A program made the translations under genes and the position numbers. Below the pieces are notes generated by a model. The model was given only the letters and a program-made list of their open reading frames with translations. It was not told the origin of the DNA and made no database searches. A DNA stretch of 64,000 bases from Candidatus Tenderia electrophaga (GTDB lineage Bacteria > Pseudomonadota > Gammaproteobacteria > Tenderiales > Tenderiaceae): NCBI GenBank assembly GCA_001447805.1, contig CP013099.1, forward strand, positions 3,109,181-3,173,180, in the 5' to 3' direction. This document shows, piece by piece, positions 33,086 through 41,896 of this stretch (within the stretch, counting starts at the first letter, position 1; each line of letters opens with the position of its first letter).

Positions 33086-35842
33086 ATGCCCGCCAAGACA
33101 TTTCGACGCCCCCTGCTGCTGGCCCTGATGGCGGCGGGTCTCAATACCCCCCTGCACGCCGCGGTGAGCGTCGAGCCGAACCGCGTCGCGGTGGGCAAGG
33201 CGGCGGAACTGACACTGCGTTTCGACGCCCCCGATGCAGTCGAATCGGTCAGCCTGCAGCCGGGCAGTCCGTATGTGCTGGAACACCTCGCGCTCGACGG
33301 CCCGCATCCCGAATACCAGATCCTGCGGCGCCACAACGGCCTTTATCTGCGCGACGCCAGCAACCAGGTCATCGCGTTTTTCGCCAACCAGCGCGGCCAC
33401 GCCAGCAGCGCCCGTTACGACTTTGTCGCCGCCGAGCAGGGCGGCCTGCAGATCTATAAGGAGCATGACTGGCGCCACACCACCCCGGTGGCCGGCTATG
33501 TCACCAGCACCCCGGCCCTGGATGTGGCGCTGAGCGAGGGACTGGCCTTCGTCGCCGCCGGCCAGGGCGGCCTCACGGTGCTGGACGTGCAAAATCCCGA
33601 GCAGCCTCTATGGTTGGGCAGTCATCAAAACTTGGGGTACGCAATAAAAGTGTCCGCCAACGGCCGCCGCACGGCTATTTTGAATGATACCGGGGTGGTC
33701 TATCTGCTGGACGCCGACAACCCTGCCGAACCCACCACGCTCAGCGCCTGGCGCAGCGACAGCGTCGTGCTGGATATCGCCCTGCACGGTGGGCGGCTGT
33801 TCGCCCTGAGCGCGGACGCCATTCAGGTGGTCGATATCAGTGTGGAGACGCCACAGCTCAGCAACCAGGGCCTGGACTTCGGCCAGGGGGTCAATCTGGG
33901 CGGCGAGCGACGCGTCTATATAGAGAATGGTCTGGCCTACGTGGCCGACTGGTTCTCCGGCATCCACATCTACGACCTGAGCCGGCCGCGCCAGCCCGAG
34001 CTGCTGTCCAGCGTCCCCACCCCCGGCTCGCCCAAGGGCATCGTGGTGCGCGACGGGGTGGCCTTCGTCGCTGACGACGATCATGGCCTGCAGGTCATCG
34101 ACGTCAGTGATCCACTCGACCCCAAGCAGATTTCCACCCTGCTCACCCAGGGCTTGGCCTATACCCCGCGGCTGGTGGGCGACCAGTTGTATCTGGCCAG
34201 CCACCGCGGCGGCTTTCAGATCATCGACGTCAGCGACGTCAGCGCGCCGCAGCTGATCAGCGAATATGACACCGAGGGCAAGGCCTGGTCCATGGAGATC
34301 CACGGCGACATCGCCTATGTGGCCGATGACGACAGCGGTCTGCTCATGTTCGATATCAGCGATCCGAGCACACCCGAGCTGATCGGTCAGTACTTCACCG
34401 GCGCCGCCGCCGAGGAGGTGGTGGTACGCGATACCATCGCCTTCGTCGCCTTTTTCAATGACGGTGTGCACATCGTCGATGTCTCCGACCCGACCCAGCC
34501 CCAGCCTGTCAGTCGCCTGCCCCTGCCCGGCAACAGCCGCGGTCTGGACCTGGTGGACGACACCCTGTACGTCGCCGGCTGGCTGGCCGGGGTGCAGGCG
34601 GTGGACGTCAGCGATCTGCACCAGCCACGGCGGCTGGGCGGCTACGACACCCGCGGCGCCGCCTGGGGTGTGGAAGCGGTCGGCGCGTACCTCTATGTCA
34701 TGGACTGGTGGGGCGGGGTCAGCGTCATCGACGTCTCCGACCCGCGCCGGCCGCAGGCGGCGGGCGGGTATCATAACCGCGGGCTCGTGCACGACATCGC
34801 CGCGCGCGGCAATTACAGCTTCGTCGCCCACGGCAGCAACGGACTGCAGGTGTTCGACATCAAGAACCCGCTCAACCCGACCTGGACCACCGGCGTCAGC
34901 TTTCCCGGCCAGGCACGCCACGTAACGCTGCACGGGGAGCGCGCCTATGTCGCCGCCGGCGATGGCGGCCTGGCCATCGTCGACATCGCCAATCCCTTCA
35001 ATGTTCGCTGGCTGGGCAGTTACGCTAGCCCGGGCGAGGTGAACGCCGTGGTAGCGGACGCGCAGTACGCCTATCTCAGCGACAGTCGCGCAGGCCTGAT
35101 CGCCCTCGATATCGGCGATGCCGCGACGCCGCGCAGACTGGCCAGCCTAGCCATTCAAGCCAATGATCTGTGGCTGGACGACGGCCTGCTGTATCTGGCC
35201 ACCGCTCGCGGCGTGGAGGTGTTACGCCAAACGCCGGCGGGGCGATTCGAGTCGGTCACGGTCTTCGAGCTCGCCGGCGGGGCCCAGCACATCAGCGGGG
35301 ACGGCCGCCTGCTCTACGTCGCCGCGGGGCACAGCATTATCACTCTGCAACGCAAACTCCCATTGGAACGGCTGGGCGACATCGAACTGGACTCGACCAT
35401 CCGCGCGCTCGCCGTGGGCGAGCAGGGTCTGCTGGCCGCAACCGACACGGCGCTGATCAGCATCGACAACCGTAGCCCGGAACACGTGCGCATCGCCACG
35501 CGCTACCCGCTGCTGGCCCCTGGCCTTCAGATCACCCATCACCAAGGCGTGGCCTATCTCAGCGGTGCGGAGACCATCACCGCGCTGCGTCCCCTGCCCC
35601 TGTTGCAACAGCGGACGCGCGGCCTGGCCGAGATCCAATTTCCGCTGCCGCAAAGCCTGGCTGTCGGCAGCTATCACGTGCAGGTCCATTACCAGGACGG
35701 GACCACAGAACGGGTGCCTGACGCCGTCCGCGTCATCATGCCCGCGTTTTCCAAACCCAGCATGAGCATGGAAGCGTTCAAAAAGCTGATGCAGCAACAA
35801 CAAAATAACCGTGACCTGTTCACCGCTCCACCTGCTCAATAG
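33086..35842 (+). CDS. Exported LVIVD-repeat β-propeller protein
   Basis: 918 residues with a signal peptide (ATG 33086; MPAKTFRRPLLLALMAAGLNTPLHA). After an N-terminal β-domain of about 100 residues there are about 14 copies of a ~42-residue repeat whose core reads like AYVADDDSGLLMFDISDPSTPELIG or AFVADDDHGLQVIDVSDPLDPKQIS. This is the LVIVD repeat, a probable β-propeller blade; 14 would make two seven-bladed propellers. The late copies are more divergent. A C-terminal β-stretch (QSLAVGSYHVQVHYQDGTTERVPDAVRV) and a Gln-rich tail follow. Such proteins are surface or periplasmic and usually binding scaffolds; no enzyme motif is seen. First gene of the accessory plus-strand set. Confidence 0.88.
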   Translation: MPAKTFRRPLLLALMAAGLNTPLHAAVSVEPNRVAVGKAAELTLRFDAPDAVESVSLQPGSPYVLEHLALDGPHPEYQILRRHNGLYLRDASNQVIAFFANQRGHASSARYDFVAAEQGGLQIYKEHDWRHTTPVAGYVTSTPALDVALSEGLAFVAAGQGGLTVLDVQNPEQPLWLGSHQNLGYAIKVSANGRRTAILNDTGVVYLLDADNPAEPTTLSAWRSDSVVLDIALHGGRLFALSADAIQVVDISVETPQLSNQGLDFGQGVNLGGERRVYIENGLAYVADWFSGIHIYDLSRPRQPELLSSVPTPGSPKGIVVRDGVAFVADDDHGLQVIDVSDPLDPKQISTLLTQGLAYTPRLVGDQLYLASHRGGFQIIDVSDVSAPQLISEYDTEGKAWSMEIHGDIAYVADDDSGLLMFDISDPSTPELIGQYFTGAAAEEVVVRDTIAFVAFFNDGVHIVDVSDPTQPQPVSRLPLPGNSRGLDLVDDTLYVAGWLAGVQAVDVSDLHQPRRLGGYDTRGAAWGVEAVGAYLYVMDWWGGVSVIDVSDPRRPQAAGGYHNRGLVHDIAARGNYSFVAHGSNGLQVFDIKNPLNPTWTTGVSFPGQARHVTLHGERAYVAAGDGGLAIVDIANPFNVRWLGSYASPGEVNAVVADAQYAYLSDSRAGLIALDIGDAATPRRLASLAIQANDLWLDDGLLYLATARGVEVLRQTPAGRFESVTVFELAGGAQHISGDGRLLYVAAGHSIITLQRKLPLERLGDIELDSTIRALAVGEQGLLAATDTALISIDNRSPEHVRIATRYPLLAPGLQITHHQGVAYLSGAETITALRPLPLLQQRTRGLAEIQFPLPQSLAVGSYHVQVHYQDGTTERVPDAVRVIMPAFSKPSMSMEAFKKLMQQQQNNRDLFTAPPAQ

Positions 35843-35862
35843 TCGTCATAGAGGACGTTGAT

Positions 35863-36735
35863 ATGCCTTTGCACCAAATCTGCGCCGGTTGGACGCTCTC
35901 ACTCATGCTGCTCGGCGGCGTGGCCACTCCCTTTGCGGCGGCGCCGCGCGATGTCAGCCATTCCACCGATGCCGCGCTGCGGCTGGACTACCTCGGCAAA
36001 CTGCTCGATTCACGCAGCGGCCAACGCCTGGCGCAACACCCTGACGGCGCCATCCGCGGTCGGATTGAGGCCATGCTGGCCCAGGCCCGGGAGGCCATCG
36101 CCGGCGGCGACAATGACACGGCCGACGCGCTCACCAAGCAGGCGCTGGAGACCCTCATGAGCGCCGTGCGCGAACTCCCCGCAGACCCCGAAGAGACTGC
36201 CCGACACAAGGCGCGTTATGAAGAACTGCGCCGCGGCCTGGAAAAATTCAATTACGCCCAGGCGGCCAATCGGGAACGCTTTGCCGCACAGGCGAAGCAG
36301 GCCTCTGAACCCGATCACAGCCAGGTTAATAAACTTCTGGCGCTGGCCGATAGGGATGCGAAGGCGGGTGATTATGAACAGGCCGTAACGCGTTTGACCG
36401 AGGCCCAGTCCATCGTTACCAGCGCCTTACGGGGCATGCTCAATCACAAACAACTGGTCATCGAGCTGGACATCGGTACGCCGGAAAAAGAATACTTTTA
36501 CGAGTTGCGCCGCTATCAAGGCTATGAAGAGCTGATCCCGGTGGCCATTGAAACCAAACGACCGAACGAAATGGCGACACAGACCATGATTAAACTGGGC
36601 GAAAAGGCAAAATGGATGTCGGAGCAGGCACGCGGCAAGGCGATGCAGGGTGATTATGCCGTCGCCATTCGTATGATAATGGATGCCACCGATGTCGTTA
36701 AACAGGCACTCAGGGTGGTCGGCATCACCATGTAA
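35863..36735 (+). CDS. Exported α-helical protein of unknown function
   Basis: 290 residues: signal peptide MPLHQICAGWTLSLMLLGGVATPFAAA, then an almost wholly helical, charged body with heptad-like and TPR-like patterns (LLALADRDAKAGDYEQAVTRLTEAQSIVTSALRGML; QARGKAMQGDYAVAIRMIMDATDVVKQALRVVGI). The paired segments with …GDY..A…A… suggest helical-hairpin repeats. No family is named. Ribosome site GAGGACG before the ATG; it follows the LVIVD gene by 20 nt and is followed by the binding-protein gene, so it likely acts in the same periplasmic system. Confidence 0.8.
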   Translation: MPLHQICAGWTLSLMLLGGVATPFAAAPRDVSHSTDAALRLDYLGKLLDSRSGQRLAQHPDGAIRGRIEAMLAQAREAIAGGDNDTADALTKQALETLMSAVRELPADPEETARHKARYEELRRGLEKFNYAQAANRERFAAQAKQASEPDHSQVNKLLALADRDAKAGDYEQAVTRLTEAQSIVTSALRGMLNHKQLVIELDIGTPEKEYFYELRRYQGYEELIPVAIETKRPNEMATQTMIKLGEKAKWMSEQARGKAMQGDYAVAIRMIMDATDVVKQALRVVGITM

Positions 36736-36812
36736 GATGGACGCGGCGCGTGCTTTGGCATGATCGCCCGGCGACCGCATCAGGCCGGATGAAAATTTTT
36801 AAGAAGGGACGC

Positions 36813-37730
36813 ATGATTCGCTTCATTGCCACTCTGCTAATCGTTTTATTGGGGATGTTTACGTCGGCCGGGGCCGCTGAAACCAGCGCCAATCTGCTCA
36901 TCCTGGTTCCCAAGATCAACGCGGCCTATGACCGTGTCTTTGCCGAGATCGTCGCTGGTGTGGCGTCTCATGACGGCGTCACGCCAACCACTATGGCTCT
37001 GACCAATTCCACCGACGAGGAGGATATTCAGCGGGCCATCGATGCCGGCGAAGCCGACGCACTGATCGCTTTGGGGCATTCCAGTTATGACATCGCGCAG
37101 CAATTCGACGACCGGCTGCCCGTCATCCACGGCGGCATGATCATGACGCCCCAAGGGCAAAGCGGCATCAGCCTGGCGGGTTCCCCGGCCGAATTCTTCT
37201 CCCATCTGGGAATCATTGCGCCCACGGTAAAACGGGTGTTCACTGTGTATGGCGATCAAAACAGTGGCTGGCTCATCGACCTGGCCCAGCGCGAGGCTGA
37301 CAAGCGCGATATCGAGCTGATTGCCCTGGCCGCCAAAGATGTGCGCGACGCGGTGTATCGCATGCGCGATGTCCTCAATCAGGTGCGCGGCCCATCCGAC
37401 GGAATTTGGTTATTGCTCGACAAAGTGATGCCGGATCAAACCGTCTTGCCCATGGTATTAGAGGCGGCTTGGAAACAGAACGTGGTGCTATTTTCCAACA
37501 ACCCGTCGCATACCAAACGCGGGGCCCTGTTCGCCCTGTACCCCGATCATCACAACATGGGTTACGCCCTGGCGGAGTTGAGTCTGCAGCGCATCCAGTC
37601 AGAGCAGCCGCTGCTGCTACCCCTGACCAACCTCAAGGTGTCGGTGAACGAGCGTACCGCGTCCCATTTGGGCTTACGCTACTCCACTGATCAACTTGAA
37701 GGTTTCGACCTCATCTATCCCTTGAGATGA
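36813..37730 (+). CDS. Periplasmic ABC-type substrate-binding protein (ABC_sub_bind family)
   Basis: 305 residues from ATG 36813, chosen for the AAGAAGGGAC ribosome site; ATG 36789 is in frame. Signal peptide MIRFIATLLIVLLGMFTSAGAA, then a two-lobe fold: NLLILVPKINAAYDRVFAEIVAGVAS, ADALIALGHSSYDIAQQ, PVIHGGMIMTPQG, KRVFTVYGDQNSGWLIDLAQREADKRDIELIAL, VVLFSNNPSHTKRGALFALYPDHHNMGYALAEL. This matches the PF04392-type family. No permease or ATPase gene is nearby; its stop overlaps the start of the histidine kinase by 4 nt (ATGA). A ligand sensor feeding the kinase is therefore more likely than transport. Confidence 0.83.
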   Translation: MIRFIATLLIVLLGMFTSAGAAETSANLLILVPKINAAYDRVFAEIVAGVASHDGVTPTTMALTNSTDEEDIQRAIDAGEADALIALGHSSYDIAQQFDDRLPVIHGGMIMTPQGQSGISLAGSPAEFFSHLGIIAPTVKRVFTVYGDQNSGWLIDLAQREADKRDIELIALAAKDVRDAVYRMRDVLNQVRGPSDGIWLLLDKVMPDQTVLPMVLEAAWKQNVVLFSNNPSHTKRGALFALYPDHHNMGYALAELSLQRIQSEQPLLLPLTNLKVSVNERTASHLGLRYSTDQLEGFDLIYPLR

Positions 37731-39283
37731 GGACACTCAAGAGTATGAACAGGCAATCGGCACAATCCAAGACGAAGAGCTTTCGCGGTCAGCTGACCAC
37801 GATCTTTACCTTGGGCATCCTGGCGTTGGGCCTGGCCGGTGCCGTCTCATCCGCCTGGGTGACCAAGGTCCATATCGAGGGCCAGCTGTACGAGAACGGC
37901 CTGCAGGTGACCGAATCCCTGGCCAAACAGTCGGTGTTGGCATTGATCTACGACAGCCCGGAAAACGCCGAAGAGGCCACCGTCGCCGCGATGGGCTTTC
38001 CCGCTATCGAGCAGGTCGCCATCCTCGACATCAACGGCGGGGTGTTGCTGGTTAAGGGTGATCCGTCGGTGGACTACGACCTGTCGGCACTCAGCGAAGG
38101 AGTGACCTTGGTGAACGAAACTTTGGATTACTGGTTGTTCGGGGCGCCGGTCTTCATCCAACAAGAACAAGCGGCGGATCAATCGCCCTTGCTGCTCGAC
38201 ACCGAACAACAGCAGGAGCTGGTCGGCCGCGTGCTGGTCAGGAAGAGCAAGGAAAAGATCGGCCAGGTCTTTACTGCGGCCATCATTAACAATCTGGCCA
38301 TCGGCCTGCTGTTCGCGTTGGTGCTGCTCGCCATACTCCATCTCAGCTTTAATCGCCTGGTGACGCCCTTGGACAAGCTCGCCGCCGTCATGGGCCGCGC
38401 CAAGGAAGGCGATGTGGTCAAGGCCTACGCCAGCCTGGAGGGTCCGCGGGAGGTCACTGAAATCGCCCAGGCCTACAACACCATGATTGAGGCGCTGGCC
38501 CGGCACCAGGCGCAGTTGAAGCGCCACAACGAACTGCTGGAATACGAAGTCGAGGAGCGTACCCGCGATCTGGTCTACGCCCGTGACATGGCGATCCGCG
38601 CCAACCGCAACAAATCCCACTTCCTTTCCAACGTCAGTCACGAATTGCGTACACCGCTGCAGTCCATCCTCGGTTACAGCGACCTGATTCTGGAAACCCT
38701 GCCAGCCGAGCTGGCCGAGATTCACCGAGATATCGACACCATTGTACTAAATGCGGAAAGTTTGCTGCACATGATCAATTCAATACTGGATATGTCGAAA
38801 ATCGAGGCCGGGCGCATCGAACTCACTAAACAAGAGACTAATCTCGACGAACTGGTCGATGGCGTGATTGAGACTATCAAGCCTCTCATCACGCCCAACC
38901 AGAACACGCTCAAGCTGGAGCGACGGCTGATCAAGACGGTGGTCTACGTGGACGGCGACAAGCTGCGCCAAGTATTACTCAACCTGCTGGGCAACGCCGC
39001 CAAATTCACCGATAACGGCACCATACTTTTCAGCATGACGCAGAACGACAAGCTGCTCGAGTTTAAAGTGGAGGACAATGGCATCGGCATGAACCAAGAC
39101 CAGCTCGACCACATCTTTGAGCCGTTTTACCAGATTGACGGAGGCCATACGCGGCGCTATCAGGGTACCGGCCTGGGACTGGCCATTACCCATCAATTTT
39201 GTCATTTAATGAACGGGAACATCAAGGTACGCAGTGAGCCAAACCGGGGAACTCGATTTTATGTGCAGATTCCCTACGATTAA
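37727..39283 (+). CDS. Membrane sensor histidine kinase
   Basis: 518 residues: transmembrane helix 1 (about 24–46), a periplasmic sensing domain of about 140 residues (EGQLYENGLQVTESLAKQSVLAL…, CHASE-like), helix 2 (about 186–206), a HAMP-type linker and coiled coil, then the HisKA domain with phospho-acceptor H305 in FLSNVSHELRTPLQSILGYSDL, and the HATPase with LRQVLLNLLGNAAKFTDNG, VEDNGIGMNQDQLDHIFEPFYQIDGG and GTGLGLAITHQF. All catalytic boxes look intact. Start and binding-protein stop overlap (ATGA). The cognate regulator is most likely the next gene. The stimulus probably comes through the binding protein; this is inferred from context. Confidence 0.9.
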   Translation: MRTLKSMNRQSAQSKTKSFRGQLTTIFTLGILALGLAGAVSSAWVTKVHIEGQLYENGLQVTESLAKQSVLALIYDSPENAEEATVAAMGFPAIEQVAILDINGGVLLVKGDPSVDYDLSALSEGVTLVNETLDYWLFGAPVFIQQEQAADQSPLLLDTEQQQELVGRVLVRKSKEKIGQVFTAAIINNLAIGLLFALVLLAILHLSFNRLVTPLDKLAAVMGRAKEGDVVKAYASLEGPREVTEIAQAYNTMIEALARHQAQLKRHNELLEYEVEERTRDLVYARDMAIRANRNKSHFLSNVSHELRTPLQSILGYSDLILETLPAELAEIHRDIDTIVLNAESLLHMINSILDMSKIEAGRIELTKQETNLDELVDGVIETIKPLITPNQNTLKLERRLIKTVVYVDGDKLRQVLLNLLGNAAKFTDNGTILFSMTQNDKLLEFKVEDNGIGMNQDQLDHIFEPFYQIDGGHTRRYQGTGLGLAITHQFCHLMNGNIKVRSEPNRGTRFYVQIPYD

Positions 39284-39306
39284 AGGTTCTAAAACGGAAG
39301 CCGATC

Positions 39307-39321
39307 TTGTAGTCACTACAA
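39307..39321. promoter_or_regulatory. Dyad between the kinase and regulator genes
   Basis: TTGTAG–TCA–CTACAA, a perfect 6-bp dyad with a 3-bp centre, in the 118-bp gap before the regulator gene. It could be an operator or a weak RNA hairpin. The regulator has its own ribosome site AAGGGAG. Confidence 0.35.
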
Positions 39322-39401
39322 ATTCCTTCGATTCGGCGGAAACGCACCATGGTGGTCCGGCAGGATAATAACTCTAAAGGAAGAGAAAGGGAGATTCGAA
39401 G

Positions 39402-41888
39402 ATGAATCAACATATACTGATCGTAACGCTCGATCGGGAGCAGGGAAGCGCAATCAAACAGGTATTGAAGGGCGCCGGATTCAGCAATCTGGCGATCGCG
39501 CATAGCAGTCAGGCGGCCATAAACCTGCTTACTGATCATCCTGTTGACGCCATCGTCAGCGCCGTCGATCTCGAACCCGTGGATGGCTGGCGCTTCGCCC
39601 GGATCATACGCTCCGGCGCCCTTGCGGTGAAACTCCACGTCCCCATCGTCATGATCTCCGACGGTTTCAGCGAACGCATCGCCCAAGCGACCTCCAAGGC
39701 GTTCCAGGTGAATCGTTTTATTCCCTTTGAGAAATTTCACACCCTGCCGTCTATTCTCAGTGACTTGTTGCGCCAGGAAAAGCCCGGCGTGCCAAAATCA
39801 AGCCTACTGGTGGTGGAGGATTACCTCGACACGGTGGAGTTGGTTAAGCGTGTGCTCGGCAGCCGTTTCGATATCGACGTCGCGACTACCGGCAAGCAGG
39901 GTTTGCGGGCCTGGACGGAGAAACGACACGACCTGGTGCTACTCGATGTGATGCTGCCCGAGATGGCCGGTAACGATGTGTTGAAGGAAATCCTCAAGGA
40001 ATCACCGCGCCAATCGGTAGTGATGATGACCGCACAGTCCACCCCCGAGCGCGCCGCCGAACTGATCATCGACGGGGCCGTGGATTACATCTCCAAGCCG
40101 TTTCGCGCCGACCAGCTTCGACAAGTATGTGAAATCGCCGTGCAGCGCGAAGACTTCATCGTCAGCAACGAGGAGTTTTCCTCCCACGAGGAGGCGCTTT
40201 ACCAGGAAAAGGAGCTGGCGCAAATTACCCTGCAGTCCATCGCCGACGGCGTTATCCGCACCAATGCCAAGGGTGAAATCGAATTCATGAATCCGGTGGC
40301 GGAACACGTCACCGGCTGGAGTTTTGAGCACGCCCGCAACAAACCATTTCGCGACATATTGCGCTGCTTCAACGACAGCAATCAGGCCGCCACCAATCCC
40401 GTTGAGATCACCTTAAATAACCAGTCGACGCTGTATGGCACACAGGATGTCACCTTCATGGATCGCGATGGCGCCAAGTTGAAGCTCGACCATGTCACCT
40501 CGCCGATCAAGAACCGACATGAGGAAATCATCGGCACGGTTATGGTGTTTCGAGACATCACCGAGGAACATGAATTAGCCCGCCAACTCGACTACCAGGC
40601 GAAGCACGACGCGCTAACCGGACTCACTAACCGCGCCGCCTTCGAGGACTATCTGGAAACGGTGATCGAGAAGTTGCCCCAGAGCGATGAAGTGCATGCG
40701 CTTTGTTATATCGACCTCGACCAATTCAAAGTGGTGAACGATACCTGCGGTCATATCGCCGGCGACCAACTGTTGCAACGTATTTCATCGATCATTCTAA
40801 ACAAAATCCGCAAAGACAGCGATGTGCTGGCACGCTTCGGCGGCGATGAGTTTGTGCTCATGCTGTCGGACTGCCCTATCGAGCGCGCCACGCGCGTTGC
40901 TGAAGATATCTGCCAAGAGATCCAGGAATACCGATTCGTTTATGACTACAAGACCTTTGCCATAGGCGCCAGTATCGGGGTTGTGTCACTGACCTCGGAA
41001 ATCGCCAATACCAACGACGCCTTGCGCATGGCCGATAACGCCTGTTACGTCGCCAAAGAAAAAGGCCGCAACCGTGTCCATTTGTACCACATCGATGACC
41101 AGGAGCTGGTGCGCCGTAGCGGCGAGATGCACGTGGTATCGAAAATCAACCACGCTCTGGAGAACGAAGGGTTTTCACTGTTCTTTCAGGAGATAATGGC
41201 GCTCAAAGGCGATAGAGAAAAGCACAAGCACATAGAAATCCTGATCAGGATGAAAGATGAGGGAAATGACTGGATTACTCCCGGGTTTTTTCTGCCCGCC
41301 GCTGAACGCTACAGCGTGGCGCCCAAAATCGATAAGTGGGTGATAAGCTCGGTCATGAAGTGGCTGTCGGAAAACCGGCGCTGCTTGGACGCGCTTGAAA
41401 TGTGTTCAATAAACTTATCAGGACTGTCGTTCTGTAATGAAGGGTTTTCTGAATTCGTTAAAAATGAAATTCAGGCGCGTAACATACCGGCTGAGAAGAT
41501 CTGTTTCGAGATCACCGAAACCGCCGCTATTCGCAACATGCATGATGCCTCCGACTTTATAAACACCATGCGTGGGTTCGGTTGCAGCTTCGCACTCGAT
41601 GATTTCGGCAGCGGCATGTCGTCCTACGCCTATCTCAAGGCATTGCCTGTCGACTATCTCAAGGTCGACGGCATGTTCGTCAAGGATATTATGATCGACC
41701 CCATCGACAAGGCCATGGTCAAATCGATTAACGAGATCGGGCACGTATTCGGCCTTAAGACCATCGCCGAATTCGTCGAGACCGACGACATCATTGATGA
41801 GCTGTGCATGCTGGGTGTGGATTACGCTCAAGGGTATGCGATCAGCAAGCCTGCGCCCATAAGCGCTCTGGCATCCAGTTGCACTTGA
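39402..41888 (+). CDS. Response regulator with REC–REC–PAS–GGDEF–EAL domains
   Basis: 828 residues, a multi-domain c-di-GMP enzyme. REC1 (1–125) is degenerate: Ala54 stands where the phospho-Asp belongs and the late Lys is replaced (NRFIPFEKF). REC2 (132–245) is intact with D182 in LVLLDVMLPEMAG and the SKPF Lys. A PAS domain (about 268–390) follows. GGDEF is intact at 480–484 (ARFGGDEF), with the product-inhibition RxxD changed to K471–x2–D474. In the EAL domain the signature reads EIL at 612–614, but E612, N671, E703, D733–D734, K754, E790 and Q810 are present, so phosphodiesterase activity is plausible. Follows the histidine kinase by 118 nt. Confidence 0.92.
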   Translation: MNQHILIVTLDREQGSAIKQVLKGAGFSNLAIAHSSQAAINLLTDHPVDAIVSAVDLEPVDGWRFARIIRSGALAVKLHVPIVMISDGFSERIAQATSKAFQVNRFIPFEKFHTLPSILSDLLRQEKPGVPKSSLLVVEDYLDTVELVKRVLGSRFDIDVATTGKQGLRAWTEKRHDLVLLDVMLPEMAGNDVLKEILKESPRQSVVMMTAQSTPERAAELIIDGAVDYISKPFRADQLRQVCEIAVQREDFIVSNEEFSSHEEALYQEKELAQITLQSIADGVIRTNAKGEIEFMNPVAEHVTGWSFEHARNKPFRDILRCFNDSNQAATNPVEITLNNQSTLYGTQDVTFMDRDGAKLKLDHVTSPIKNRHEEIIGTVMVFRDITEEHELARQLDYQAKHDALTGLTNRAAFEDYLETVIEKLPQSDEVHALCYIDLDQFKVVNDTCGHIAGDQLLQRISSIILNKIRKDSDVLARFGGDEFVLMLSDCPIERATRVAEDICQEIQEYRFVYDYKTFAIGASIGVVSLTSEIANTNDALRMADNACYVAKEKGRNRVHLYHIDDQELVRRSGEMHVVSKINHALENEGFSLFFQEIMALKGDREKHKHIEILIRMKDEGNDWITPGFFLPAAERYSVAPKIDKWVISSVMKWLSENRRCLDALEMCSINLSGLSFCNEGFSEFVKNEIQARNIPAEKICFEITETAAIRNMHDASDFINTMRGFGCSFALDDFGSGMSSYAYLKALPVDYLKVDGMFVKDIMIDPIDKAMVKSINEIGHVFGLKTIAEFVETDDIIDELCMLGVDYAQGYAISKPAPISALASSCT

Positions 41889-41896
41889 TCGGTCTG

